Below are positions 17,213 to 25,161 of a stretch of DNA of 64,000 nt, piece by piece. Within the stretch, counting starts at the first letter, position 1. Each line of letters begins with the position of its first letter. Under the pieces are notes generated by a model. The model saw nothing but the letters and a program-made list of their open reading frames with translations, did not search any database and was not told the DNA's origin. Source of the DNA: JAGRGG01 sp965217265 (GTDB lineage: Bacteria; Pseudomonadota; Alphaproteobacteria; Geminicoccales; Geminicoccaceae). The stretch lies in the NCBI GenBank assembly GCA_965217265.1, contig CBDCHP010000011.1, positions 186,001-250,000 on the forward strand. The letters are read 5' to 3'. Made by a program: the position numbers and the translations under genes.

Positions 17213-18331
17213 TCAGGCCTTGCGGTGGTAGCGGTGCGGGACGAAGGGGAGCGTTTCGACCTTAGCCTTGATGGTGCGGCCCCGCAGCGCCAACCGCAAG
17301 GGGGTGCCGGGCGCGCTGTGCTCCGCCTCGACGTAGCCGATCGCGACCGGCCGGCCGGCGCTGGGGCCGAAGCCGCCGCTGGTGACGCGGCCGATCGTCT
17401 CGCCATCCCGGTCTTGGATCTCGGCCCCCTCGCGCACGGGCGCACGGCCCTCGATCTCGATGCCGACGAGGCGGCGCGTCGGCCCGTCGCGCAGTTCGCG
17501 CAAGATCCTCTCCTTGCCCAAGAACCCGCCCGTCTCGCGGCGGCGCTTGGCTACGGCGAAGGCGAGCCCGGCCTCGATCGGCGAGGTCGTCGTATCCAGG
17601 TCGTGGCCGTAGAGCGGCAGCCCGGCCTCCAGGCGCAGGCTGTCGCGGGCGCCCAAGCCCGCGGGGAGCACCGCCTCGTTGGCCAGGAGCGTGCGGGCGA
17701 GCTTTGCGGCGTTCGCGGCCGGGCAACTGATCTCGAAGCCGTCCTCGCCGGTGTAGCCCAGGCGCGAGATCCTGACCGGGATCCCGCTCAGGCTCGTCTC
17801 GACGCTCTGCATGAAGGCGAGGTCGGCCGCCCCGGGCGCCAAGTTGGCGATCACGGCGGCCGCTTTCGGCCCTTGCAGGGCGAGAAGGGCTTGATCTTCG
17901 AGCACGTCGAGGGTGACGCCGTCGGCGAGGTTTGCCCGCAGGTGCGCCACGTCCTCGGCCTTGCGCCCGGCGTTGACGACGAGGAAGAGCCCCTCCTCGG
18001 TGCGCGTCGCGATGAAGTCGTCGAGGATGCCGCCGTCCTCGTTGGTGAGGAGCGCGTAGCGGGCGCGGCCGACTTTCAACCCCTCGATGTTGGCGGGCGT
18101 CAGCCGCTCCAGCATCGCGACCGCCCCCCCGCCCCGCAGCATCACCTGCCCCATGTGCGACACGTCGAACAAGGCGGCGGTCTCGCGGGCGGCGGCGTGC
18201 TCTTTGACGATGCCCGAGGGGTATTGGACCGGCAGCAGGTAGCCGGCGAACGGCACCATCTTGCCGCCGAGTTCGCGGTGCAGGCCGTCAAGCGGCGTGG
18301 TCAGCTTCTCGAAGGTCGAGGTCTCAGACAA
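17213..18331 (-). CDS. gcvT: Aminomethyltransferase (glycine cleavage T-protein)
   Basis: About 372 residues. It releases ammonia and transfers the methylene group from GcvH to tetrahydrofolate. Landmarks are MVPFAGYLLPVQYP, the folate/catalytic segment LFDVSHMGQ, and LGYTGEDGFEI. The start is set at TTG 18331, with GGAG about 12 bases upstream, because it gives the conserved N-terminal length. The frame remains open upstream, but that DNA is the glycine riboswitch. First gene of gcvT-gcvH-gcvP-GNAT. Confidence 0.95.
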   Translation of the reverse strand: MSETSTFEKLTTPLDGLHRELGGKMVPFAGYLLPVQYPSGIVKEHAAARETAALFDVSHMGQVMLRGGGAVAMLERLTPANIEGLKVGRARYALLTNEDGGILDDFIATRTEEGLFLVVNAGRKAEDVAHLRANLADGVTLDVLEDQALLALQGPKAAAVIANLAPGAADLAFMQSVETSLSGIPVRISRLGYTGEDGFEISCPAANAAKLARTLLANEAVLPAGLGARDSLRLEAGLPLYGHDLDTTTSPIEAGLAFAVAKRRRETGGFLGKERILRELRDGPTRRLVGIEIEGRAPVREGAEIQDRDGETIGRVTSGGFGPSAGRPVAIGYVEAEHSAPGTPLRLALRGRTIKAKVETLPFVPHRYHRKA

Positions 18332-18382
18332 CGGGCCGTCTCCGTTCAAGCGTCGCGCGGGCACGAAGCGTGCGCCGCGAAC

Positions 18383-18580
18383 GCCCCCTCTGTCCACGAC
18401 CTGAGAGATTGGAGACGCCGCCGCAAGCGCGGCGAGATATGCATCCTTCCCCTTCGGTGGGGCACGTTTCGTGCCCGCTCTCCAGAGGGCCGAGCCAACC
18501 CGCGGTCCTGGGTGCCTGAGCGTTTCCGGGGCGGTTGCGCCTTCGGCGCCGCGCGTGCGCGGTCTCTCCCACGGGGTGTC
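18383..18580 (-). promoter_or_regulatory. Tandem glycine riboswitch upstream of gcvT
   Basis: Reading the minus strand, two consecutive glycine aptamers are visible. Aptamer 1 spans about 18580-18500: GGGAGAGACC (18570-18561), a hairpin GCGCCGAAGGCGCAACCGC (about 18549-18531), AAACGCTCAGGCACC, then AGGAC. Aptamer 2 spans about 18490-18383: CTCTGGAGAG (18487-18478), CCGAAGGGGAAGG, a variable arm, then ATCTCTCAGGTC and GGACAGAGGGG. The short linker and the order match the classic cooperative gcvT riboswitch. It sits 52 bp before the gcvT start, so it is expected to switch on glycine cleavage when glycine is high. It predicts co-regulation of gcvT, gcvH, gcvP and the GNAT gene. Confidence 0.93.
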
Positions 18581-18628
18581 GTACGGCCGGGGGTAAAGGT
18601 AGCGACGGCTGATGGTGGGTTCAAGGTT

Positions 18629-18776
18629 GATACGCTTCGCGTGCGCTGCCGCGCGGGCTTCTTTTTTTCTTTTTTGCAACTTGTTCTCGAACTTGGCTCC
18701 AACGGCGAGGGTTAGCCTCGGACAAAAGCAAAAAAGAAGAGCGAAAGCCCGTGCGGCAGCGCACGCGCAAGCGTTC
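18629..18776. repeat. Palindromic gene-end element, copy 3 (complete)
   Basis: Left arm TACGCTTCGCGTGCGCTGCC (from 18631), right arm ending GCGCAAGCGTTC at 18776, with T-rich and A-rich tracts and the central hairpin GAGG/CCTC near 18707-18718. The right end lies two bases from the TGA of the GST remnant. The left end is 49 bp upstream of the glycine riboswitch. Confidence 0.83.
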
Positions 18777-18778
18777 TC

Positions 18779-19089
18779 TCACCTCGGCGCCGCGTCGTCG
18801 CTTTGGTTCGCCCGCCGTCTGGCGTCCCGGCCCTCGATCCGCGCCCAGTAGACGGCAAAAGCGGGGCGATCCTCGATCGAGCCGAACTGCAAGCCCCAAC
18901 CGACGTAGACGTCGGCGGCGGAGAAGCGCTCGCCCGTGATATAGCCGTCGCCGGCTACCGCGCGCTCCAGCGTGTCCATCATCGTGCCGTAGTCGAGCAG
19001 TTCGGTGCGGTAGGGCGCGCGACCTCTTTGAGCATCCAGCGCACGATCCGCCCCCCCGCGACATGGAATTGGTGTAGAAAATGAGTTCG
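18779..19089 (-). pseudogene. Glutathione S-transferase remnant (internal deletion and frameshifts)
   Basis: Minus-strand pieces of a GST are recognisable but not in one frame. FYTNSMSRG (near 19076-19050) is the usual first strand of the thioredoxin-like domain. RIVRWMLKEV lies in a second frame and APYRTELLDYGTMM in a third. The last frame continues straight into the C-terminal segment (GDGYITGERFSAADVYVGWGLQFGS). Roughly 100 residues normally between these parts are missing, no start codon precedes the first piece, and a G7 run (19050-19056) marks one frameshift. It cannot make a working enzyme. It ends two bases from palindromic element copy 3. Confidence 0.8.
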
Positions 19090-19214
19090 CCTGTCTGGCT
19101 TGATGCTCTGTCGCTGATGCGGACGTGAACGCCGGGCTCACGCGCAGTTCATTCGCTTAACGCCGCGATCGTGGCTAGCTAATAGGCTCGACAGGCGACA
19201 AGGAACCCGCGCGC

Positions 19215-20627
19215 ATGACCCGTCTCGAACCCGACCTTTGCATCATCGGCGCCGGCTCGGCCGGCCTCTCGCTCGCGGCCGGTGCTGCGCAACTCGGCGC
19301 CGACGTCGTCCTGATCGAGAAGGGGGCGATGGGCGGCGACTGCCTCAACGTCGGCTGCGTGCCCTCCAAGAGCCTGATCGCGGCGGCGCACCGGGCGGCG
19401 GCCTTTCGCGACAGCCGGGCGTTCGGCGTCAACGCCGCCGAGCCCGAGATTGACGCGGCGGCCGTGCGCGGCCACGTCGAGGGCGTCATCGCCGAGATCG
19501 CGCCGCACGACAGCGTCGAGCGCTTCGAGGGTTTGGGCGTCAAGGTGCTGCGAACGGCGGCAGCCTTCACCGGCCCGGACACCGTGCAAGCGGGCGGGCA
19601 CGCGATCAAGGCCAAGCGCTTTGCCATCGCCACGGGCAGCCGCCCGGCCGTGCCGCCGGTGCTGGCGGACGTTCCCCACCTCACCAACGAGACCTTCTTC
19701 GGTGTAGCCCCCGCCTTCGAGCACCTGCTGATCCTCGGCGGCGGGGCGATCGGCTGCGAGATGGCGCAGGCCTGCCGGCGCCTGGGCGTCGCCGTCACCC
19801 TCGTGACGCAAGGCCCGATCCTGGGCCGCGACGACCCCGACCTCGCGGCCCTCGTGCGCCAAGCCTTCGTCCGCGAGGGCGTCGATCTTATCGAACACGC
19901 CAAGGTGCTCCGCGCCGAGCCCGGCCCCGCCCTGGTGGTGGCGCCCGAGAACGGCGGGGTCGAGTGCCGTGTCGAGGGCTCGCACCTCCTGGTCGCAACC
20001 GGCAGGCGCCCCGTGGTCGAGGGCCTCGGCCTGGACGTGGCCGGGATCGGGCACGACGAGCGCGGCATCAAGGTGGACCGGCATCTACGTACCTCGAACC
20101 GCCGGGCCTACGCGCTCGGCGACTGCAAGGGGGCGCCGATGTTCACCCACGCGGCCGGGCACGAGGCCGGGGTCGTCCTGCAAAACGTCCTCTTTCGCCT
20201 GCCGGCGAAGGCGCAGCACCGCTTGAACCCGCGCGCGACCTACACCGACCCGGAACTGGCCCAGGTCGGCTTAACCGAGGCGGAGGCCAGGGCGCGGCAC
20301 GGCGGGGCCGTGCAGGTCTTGACCTGGAAGCTGAAGGAGAACGACCGTGCCCGGGCCGAGCGCGCCGCCGGGCTGGCGAAGATCGTCCTGGACGGCAAGG
20401 GTCGTCTCTTGGGCGCCGGCATCGCCGCTCCGGGTGCGGGCGACCTCATCGTGCCCTGGCAGCTCGTCCTCGCCGGCAAAGCGAGCCTCAAGGACATCGC
20501 CCAACTCACGATGCCCTACCCGACGCTGAGCGAGGTGAGCAAGCGCGCGGCCGGGAGCTACTTCGCGCCGAAGCTGTTCGGCGACCTCAGCCGCCGCGCG
20601 GTCGGCCTGCTGGCGAGGCTGCCATGA
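19215..20627 (+). CDS. FAD-dependent pyridine nucleotide-disulfide oxidoreductase (mercuric reductase/dihydrolipoamide dehydrogenase-like)
   Basis: A 470-residue class I disulfide oxidoreductase. The FAD site IIGAGSAGLS (residues 10-19) is followed by the redox pair Cys43/Cys48 in GGDCLNVGCVPSKS. A second Rossmann loop, LILGGGAIGCEMA, binds NAD(P)H, and ALGDCKG is the C-terminal FAD aspartate motif. The dimer-interface motif reads YPTLSE instead of HPTLSE, so the usual active-site His is Tyr; this is common in members encoded beside TVP38 proteins and suggests the enzyme is not a true lipoamide dehydrogenase. No MerA-type metal-binding domain or vicinal C-terminal cysteines are present. The stop overlaps the TVP38 start (ATGA). 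Confidence 0.88.
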   Translation: MTRLEPDLCIIGAGSAGLSLAAGAAQLGADVVLIEKGAMGGDCLNVGCVPSKSLIAAAHRAAAFRDSRAFGVNAAEPEIDAAAVRGHVEGVIAEIAPHDSVERFEGLGVKVLRTAAAFTGPDTVQAGGHAIKAKRFAIATGSRPAVPPVLADVPHLTNETFFGVAPAFEHLLILGGGAIGCEMAQACRRLGVAVTLVTQGPILGRDDPDLAALVRQAFVREGVDLIEHAKVLRAEPGPALVVAPENGGVECRVEGSHLLVATGRRPVVEGLGLDVAGIGHDERGIKVDRHLRTSNRRAYALGDCKGAPMFTHAAGHEAGVVLQNVLFRLPAKAQHRLNPRATYTDPELAQVGLTEAEARARHGGAVQVLTWKLKENDRARAERAAGLAKIVLDGKGRLLGAGIAAPGAGDLIVPWQLVLAGKASLKDIAQLTMPYPTLSEVSKRAAGSYFAPKLFGDLSRRAVGLLARLP

Positions 20628-21364
20628 CACAGACATCCACGAGGAAGCCGCTCTGGCGCCGCCTCCTGCCGCTGTTGATCCTGATCGCGCTGATCGCGCT
20701 CGTCTGGCTGACGGGGTTGCACCGCTACGTCAGCCTCGAAGCCCTGAAGACGAATTACGCAACCTTGCGCGACTTCGTCGCCGCCCGGCCGCTCCTGGCC
20801 CCGCTCGCCTTCGTCGCGGCCTACGCGCTCGTGGTGGCGCTCTCGGTACCAGGCGCTATCGTCTTCTCGCTGGCGGGCGGGCTCTTGTTCGGCACGTGGC
20901 TCGGCACGCTCCTCGTCGTCACCGGCGCGACCCTGGGCGCGATTGCCGTCTTCCTCGTCGCCCGCACCTCGCTCGGCGAGCCTCTGCGCCGCCGCGCCGG
21001 GCCGCGGCTGGAGCGGATGGCAGCCGGCTTTCAAGAGGACGCCTGGAGCTACATGTTCTTCTTGCGCCTCGTGCCGGTGTTCCCGTTTTGGCTCGTCAAC
21101 GTCGTGCCGGCGTTCTTAGGGGTGCCGCTCTTGATCTACGCGGTCGCGACGTTCTTCGGCATCGTGCCGGCGACCTTCGTCTACACCGGCGTCGGCAACG
21201 GCCTCGGCAACGTGATCGAGGCCGGCGGCGACATCGGCCTCGGCTCGATCCTGACGCCTGCCGTCGTGCTGCCGCTCGCCGGGCTGGGCCTCCTCGCCCT
21301 TCTCCCGATCGCGATCAAGCGCCTGCGCGGGCGAAGCAAGGGCAAGACATCGCCTCAATCCTGA
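20624..21364 (+). CDS. TVP38/TMEM64 (DedA-like) membrane protein
   Basis: A 246-residue inner-membrane protein with a first helix at residues ~13-31 and the VTT-domain blocks VPGAIVFSLAGGLLFG, TLGAIAVFLVAR, FLRLVPVFPFWLVN and FGIVPATFVYTGVGNG. The family is related to DedA/VTT lipid scramblases. It is translationally coupled (4-bp overlap) to the FAD oxidoreductase, a recurrent pairing in Proteobacteria whose shared function is not settled. It is convergent with accA, leaving only 5 bp between stops. Confidence 0.9.
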   Translation: MTQTSTRKPLWRRLLPLLILIALIALVWLTGLHRYVSLEALKTNYATLRDFVAARPLLAPLAFVAAYALVVALSVPGAIVFSLAGGLLFGTWLGTLLVVTGATLGAIAVFLVARTSLGEPLRRRAGPRLERMAAGFQEDAWSYMFFLRLVPVFPFWLVNVVPAFLGVPLLIYAVATFFGIVPATFVYTGVGNGLGNVIEAGGDIGLGSILTPAVVLPLAGLGLLALLPIAIKRLRGRSKGKTSPQS

Positions 21365-21369
21365 TCCCC

Positions 21370-22317
21370 TCAATCCTGATCCATGGCCAAGAACCTGTCG
21401 CGCCGGCGGCGGCGGGTCTCGTCGCCCCCAACGCCTTCGAGGGCGTCGAGGTGGCGCCCGATCGCGTCGCCGACCCGATCGATCGTCGTGCCCCGGCCGC
21501 GGTGCGCCCCGCCGAGCGGCTCCTCGACGATCTCGTCGATCAGGCCGTGGTCGAGCAGGTCCTGGGCGGTCAGCTTCAACGCCTCGGCGGCGACCGAGGC
21601 CTGGGCCGCGTCGCGCCAGAGGATCGCGGCGCAGCCCTCGGGCGAGATCACCGAGTAGATGCTGTGTTCGAGCATCAAGACCCGGTCCGCCGCCGCGATC
21701 GCGATGGCGCCGCCCGAGCCGCCCTCGCCGATGACGGTGGCGACGAGCGGGACGGGCAGCGACAGGCACGTCTCGATCGAGCGGGCGATCGCCTCGGCCT
21801 GCCCGCGCTCCTCGGCGCGCACGCCCGGGTGGGCGCCCGGCGTGTCGATGAAGGTGACGATCGGCAAGTCGAAGCGGGCGGCGAGCTTCATCAGCCGCAC
21901 CGCCTTGCGGTAGCCCTCCGGCCGCGCCATGCCGAAATTGCGCCGCACCCGGTCTTCGGTGTCGATCCCCTTCTCGTGGCCGATCAGCATGACGGCCCTC
22001 CCGCGCAGCCGCCCGAGCCCGCCGATGATGGCGTGGTCGTCGCCAAAGCAGCGATCGCCCGCGAGCGGGGTGAAGTCCTCGACCAGCGCCTCGATGTAGT
22101 CGACGAGGTGCGGCCGGTCCGGGTGGCGCGCGACCTGGGTCTTTTGCCAAGCCGAGAGCTTGCCGTAGGTCTGCGACAACAGCTTCGCCGCCCGGCCCTC
22201 CAGGCGCGCGATCTCCTCTTCGAGGTCGAGGTCGCTGCCGTTGGCCAAGTGGCGCAGCTCCTTGACCTTGCCCTCAAGCTCGGCGATCGGCTTCTCGAAA
22301 TCGAGCAGGCTGCTCAT
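21370..22317 (-). CDS. accA: Acetyl-CoA carboxylase carboxyltransferase subunit alpha
   Basis: A 315-residue alpha subunit that transfers CO2 from carboxybiotin to acetyl-CoA with AccD, the first committed step of fatty-acid synthesis. Typical segments are the N-terminal helix FEKPIAELEGKVKEL, FGDDHAIIGGL, the oxyanion-hole GGSGGAIAIA, and SVISPEGCAAILWRD. ATG 22317 gives the standard start. It is divergent from the liv genes. The basic tail (RRRRRDRF) is slightly unusual but intact. Confidence 0.96.
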   Translation of the reverse strand: MSSLLDFEKPIAELEGKVKELRHLANGSDLDLEEEIARLEGRAAKLLSQTYGKLSAWQKTQVARHPDRPHLVDYIEALVEDFTPLAGDRCFGDDHAIIGGLGRLRGRAVMLIGHEKGIDTEDRVRRNFGMARPEGYRKAVRLMKLAARFDLPIVTFIDTPGAHPGVRAEERGQAEAIARSIETCLSLPVPLVATVIGEGGSGGAIAIAAADRVLMLEHSIYSVISPEGCAAILWRDAAQASVAAEALKLTAQDLLDHGLIDEIVEEPLGGAHRGRGTTIDRVGDAIGRHLDALEGVGGDETRRRRRDRFLAMDQD

Positions 22318-22559
22318 GACGGGCGTACGGCGTCCTCTTGGCGGCGGGGGAATGCGCGGGAGGCCGGGTTGTGCCGCCGCGAGCCGTCGCTGTCAAACCG
22401 TGCGGCGCGATCGTGACGTCGAGCAACCAAGCGCGTGCCGACCGGACGCGACGCACGCCGCGCGCCCGCCGCGACCGTTGGGATCCCGATCCCTCCTCCC
22501 TTGCGCCGCCGCCGCCCGCACGGCATGACTCCCGCAACGGCGCGGGGGAGAAGCAGGGT

Positions 22560-23534
22560 TTGCAGGGTTGGTGGACGCGAGCAACGGCCGTCGATGCGGC
22601 GCCCTTGGTCCTCTTGGCCCTGGCCCCCCTAGCGTTCGCGGCCCTGGGCGAGGGCTACTGGCTCACGCTCGCGACGCGGGTGACGATCCTCGGGCTCGCC
22701 GCCATCGGGCTCGATCTCCTCATCGGCCGCGCCGGACTGATCAGCTTCGGCCACGCCGCCTTCTTCGGCCTCGGCGCCTACGCGGTCGCGATCCCCGCGT
22801 TGCACGCGGCCGAGTTTCGCCCGCTGTTCGGCTGGGCCGGCAGCGAGGAGGCGCTGGTGACGTGGCCGCTCGCGGTCCTGGTGGGGGCACTCGTGGCGCT
22901 GCCGATCGGGGCGCTGGCGCTGCGCACCCGGGGCGTCAACTTCATCATGATCACGCTCGCATTCGCGCAGATGGCCTTCTTCGTCGTCACCGGGCTCGAA
23001 GCCTACGGCGGCGACGACGGACTCATCATGTACGGCCGCAACACGGTCGCCGGCGTCGGGATCGACGATCCCTTGGCCTACCACTACCTCTGCCTCGCGC
23101 TCTTGTGCCTCGTGCTCCTCGGCCTGCGGCGGCTGATGCGCTCCTCGTTCGGCCTGGCCCTCCAAGCAACGCGGATGAGCGAGCGGCGCGCGGCGGCCCT
23201 GGGCCTGCCGGTCTTTCGCCTGCGGCTCGCGGCCTTCGTCCTCGCCGCCGCCGTCGCCGCGCTCGCGGGTGCGATGTTCGCCAACGCCGAGCGCTTCGTC
23301 AGCCCCGACCTGCTCGGCTGGCGGCTCTCGGGCGAGTTCATGGTGATGGTGATCCTAGGCGGCACCGGCACGCTCACCGGGCCCTTGCTCGGCGCCGTGG
23401 CGCTCGTCGGCATGGAGACCGTGTTCGCCGCCTGGACCGAGCACTGGCTCGTGCCGCTCGGCGCCGTGCTCGTGCTCGCCGTCCTCGTCAGCCGCGAGGG
23501 GCTGCGCGGCCGGCTCGCCGGCGGGGCCGCGTGA
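22560..23534 (+). CDS. livM: Branched-chain amino acid-type ABC transporter permease LivM
   Basis: About 324 residues and roughly eight to ten membrane helices, with the LivM hallmarks LDLLIGRAGLISFGHAAFFGLGAY and GGTGTLTGPLLGA. It forms the membrane channel for a branched-chain amino acid, amide or urea-type substrate. The start is inferred as TTG 22560, with GGGGGAGAAG just upstream. An in-frame ATG at 22338 would add 74 Arg/Pro-rich residues that look like non-coding DNA. LivG follows with a GTGA overlap. The partner permease LivH and a periplasmic binding protein are not in the window. Confidence 0.87.
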   Translation: MQGWWTRATAVDAAPLVLLALAPLAFAALGEGYWLTLATRVTILGLAAIGLDLLIGRAGLISFGHAAFFGLGAYAVAIPALHAAEFRPLFGWAGSEEALVTWPLAVLVGALVALPIGALALRTRGVNFIMITLAFAQMAFFVVTGLEAYGGDDGLIMYGRNTVAGVGIDDPLAYHYLCLALLCLVLLGLRRLMRSSFGLALQATRMSERRAAALGLPVFRLRLAAFVLAAAVAALAGAMFANAERFVSPDLLGWRLSGEFMVMVILGGTGTLTGPLLGAVALVGMETVFAAWTEHWLVPLGAVLVLAVLVSREGLRGRLAGGAA

Positions 23535-24277
23535 GCCCGGTCCTGGAGCTGCGGGGTTTGAGCAAGGCATTCGGCGGGCTCACCGTCGCGGATCGCATCG
23601 ACCTCGCCTTCGAGACCGGCGAACTGCACGCGCTGATCGGGCCGAACGGGGCCGGCAAGTCGAGCCTGATCGGCCAGATCGCCGGCGAGGTCCGGCCCGA
23701 TCGCGGCCGCATCCTCTATCAAGGGCGCGACATCGTCCGGCTGCCCGTCCACGCCCGGGCGCGGGCCGGGATCGCGCGCTCGTTCCAGACTTCCGAACTG
23801 GTCGGCGGCTTCTCCGTCCGCGACAACGTGGCCCTGGCGCTGGGGGCCGCGGCCGGGCGGGGCTCGTGCTTCTGGGACGATCCACGGCGCGACCCGGACC
23901 GGGTCGCGGGTGCCGACGCCCACCTGCGCGCGGTCGGCCTCGACGCCTTCGCCGACCGTCCGGCCGCGACGCTCGGCCACGGCGAGCGCCGCCTGCTCGA
24001 ACTCGCCGTGGCGCTGGCGCCATCGCCGCGGGTGCTGCTGCTCGACGAGCCGCTGGCGGGGCTCGCCGCCGCCGAGGCCGAGGCGGTCACCCGCCGCCTC
24101 GCCGCCTTGAAGGGTCGCCACACGATCCTCCTGGTCGAGCACGACGTGAACGCCGTCTTTCGCTTGGCCGATAGGGTCAGCGTCCTCGTCGCCGGCCGCC
24201 TCGTCGTCACCGGCGTGGCCGGGGCCGTCCGCGCCCACCCGGAGGTGCGGGGCGCCTATCTCGGGACGGGGACGTGA
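23531..24277 (+). CDS. livG: Branched-chain amino acid-type ABC transporter ATPase LivG
   Basis: A 248-residue ATPase. Walker A is GPNGAGKSS (about residues 37-45), the signature motif is the variant LGHGERR, and Walker B is VLLLDEPLAGL followed by the switch His in LLVEHDVN. It energises LivM together with LivF. It starts with GTG overlapping the livM stop and ends overlapping the livF start, so the three are coupled. Confidence 0.92.
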   Translation: MSPVLELRGLSKAFGGLTVADRIDLAFETGELHALIGPNGAGKSSLIGQIAGEVRPDRGRILYQGRDIVRLPVHARARAGIARSFQTSELVGGFSVRDNVALALGAAAGRGSCFWDDPRRDPDRVAGADAHLRAVGLDAFADRPAATLGHGERRLLELAVALAPSPRVLLLDEPLAGLAAAEAEAVTRRLAALKGRHTILLVEHDVNAVFRLADRVSVLVAGRLVVTGVAGAVRAHPEVRGAYLGTGT

Positions 24278-24972
24278 GCGAGCCGCTGCTCGGCGTGCGC
24301 GGCCTGAAGGCCGGTTACGGCGGCGGACGGGTCCTGTTCAACGTCGACCTCGACCTCGACGCCGGCGAGGTCGTGACCCTGCTCGGCAAGAACGGCATGG
24401 GCCGGACGACGTTGTTGAAGGCGCTGCTCGGCCTCGTCGGGGCCGGGGCCGAACGGCTGCGCTTCGCCGGTCAGGACCTCACCGGCCTGCCGCCGTTCGA
24501 GCGGGCGCGGCTCGGGATCGGCTGGGTGCCGGAGGGGCGGCGGGTGTTCGCGGGCCTGAGCGTCGAGGAGAACCTGCTGGCGACCGCGAGGCCGGGTCCC
24601 TGGAACCTGAAGCGCGTCCACGCCCTCTTTCCCCGCCTGAAGGAGCGCCGCCGCCAGGACGGCCGCACGCTCTCGGGCGGCGAGGCGCAGATGCTCAGCA
24701 TCGGCCGCGCTTTGATGACGGCACCAAAGCTCCTCCTCCTCGACGAGGCGACGGAGGGCTTGGCGCCGATGATCGCGGGCGAGATCTGGGCCTGCGTCGC
24801 GGCCGTCAAGGCCGAGGGCGTCGCCGTCCTCCTCGTCGACAAGCACCTCGACCCGCTCTTGCCGCTGGCGGACCGCCACTGCGTCGTCGAGAAGGGCAGG
24901 ATCGTCTGGCGGGGCGACGCGGCGGCGCTGGCGGCAGGGCGGGCGGAGGTGGAGCGGCTGATCGGGCTTTGA
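24274..24972 (+). CDS. livF: Branched-chain amino acid-type ABC transporter ATPase LivF, variant Walker A
   Basis: A 232-residue ATPase with signature TLSGGEAQML, Walker B LLLLDEATEGLAP and Q-loop region GWVPEGRRVF. The Walker A reads GKNGMGRTT: the normally invariant P-loop Lys is Arg (codon CGG). An ATPase pair can tolerate one weakened site, so the transporter may still work through LivG. The switch position reads LVDKHLDP. The stop codon TGA is the first part of palindromic element copy 4. Confidence 0.9.
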   Translation: MSEPLLGVRGLKAGYGGGRVLFNVDLDLDAGEVVTLLGKNGMGRTTLLKALLGLVGAGAERLRFAGQDLTGLPPFERARLGIGWVPEGRRVFAGLSVEENLLATARPGPWNLKRVHALFPRLKERRRQDGRTLSGGEAQMLSIGRALMTAPKLLLLDEATEGLAPMIAGEIWACVAAVKAEGVAVLLVDKHLDPLLPLADRHCVVEKGRIVWRGDAAALAAGRAEVERLIGL

Positions 24973-25086
24973 ACGCTTCGCGTTGCGCTCGCCGCGCGGG
25001 CTTCTCTTTGTTTTTGCCAGCGTTAACGGAGGTGGCTGGCCCGCGGCGCCGAGGGCCAATCTCGGGAAAAAGACAAAAAGAGGAGT
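24970..25086. repeat. Palindromic gene-end element, copy 4 (right arm truncated)
   Basis: The left arm begins inside the livF stop codon (TGAACGCTTCGCGTTGCGC). The T-rich tract and the central hairpin region (CGCCGAGGGCCAATCTCGG) are present, as is the A-rich tract (AAAAAGACAAAAAGAGG). The expected terminal right arm is replaced by unrelated sequence after about 25086. Confidence 0.75.
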
Positions 25087-25161
25087 GGCTGGAGGATCGA
25101 TAGTCTAACCGGCGAAGATCGGGCCTGATACCCTCTTGAAATTCGCTCGCGGGTCTGCGTT

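Noticed and set aside
22338..22559. 74-residue N-terminal extension of LivM from ATG 22338
   Set aside because: It is Arg/Pro/Ala-rich and unlike any LivM. It overlaps the divergent accA promoter region, and a TTG with a ribosome site is better placed.
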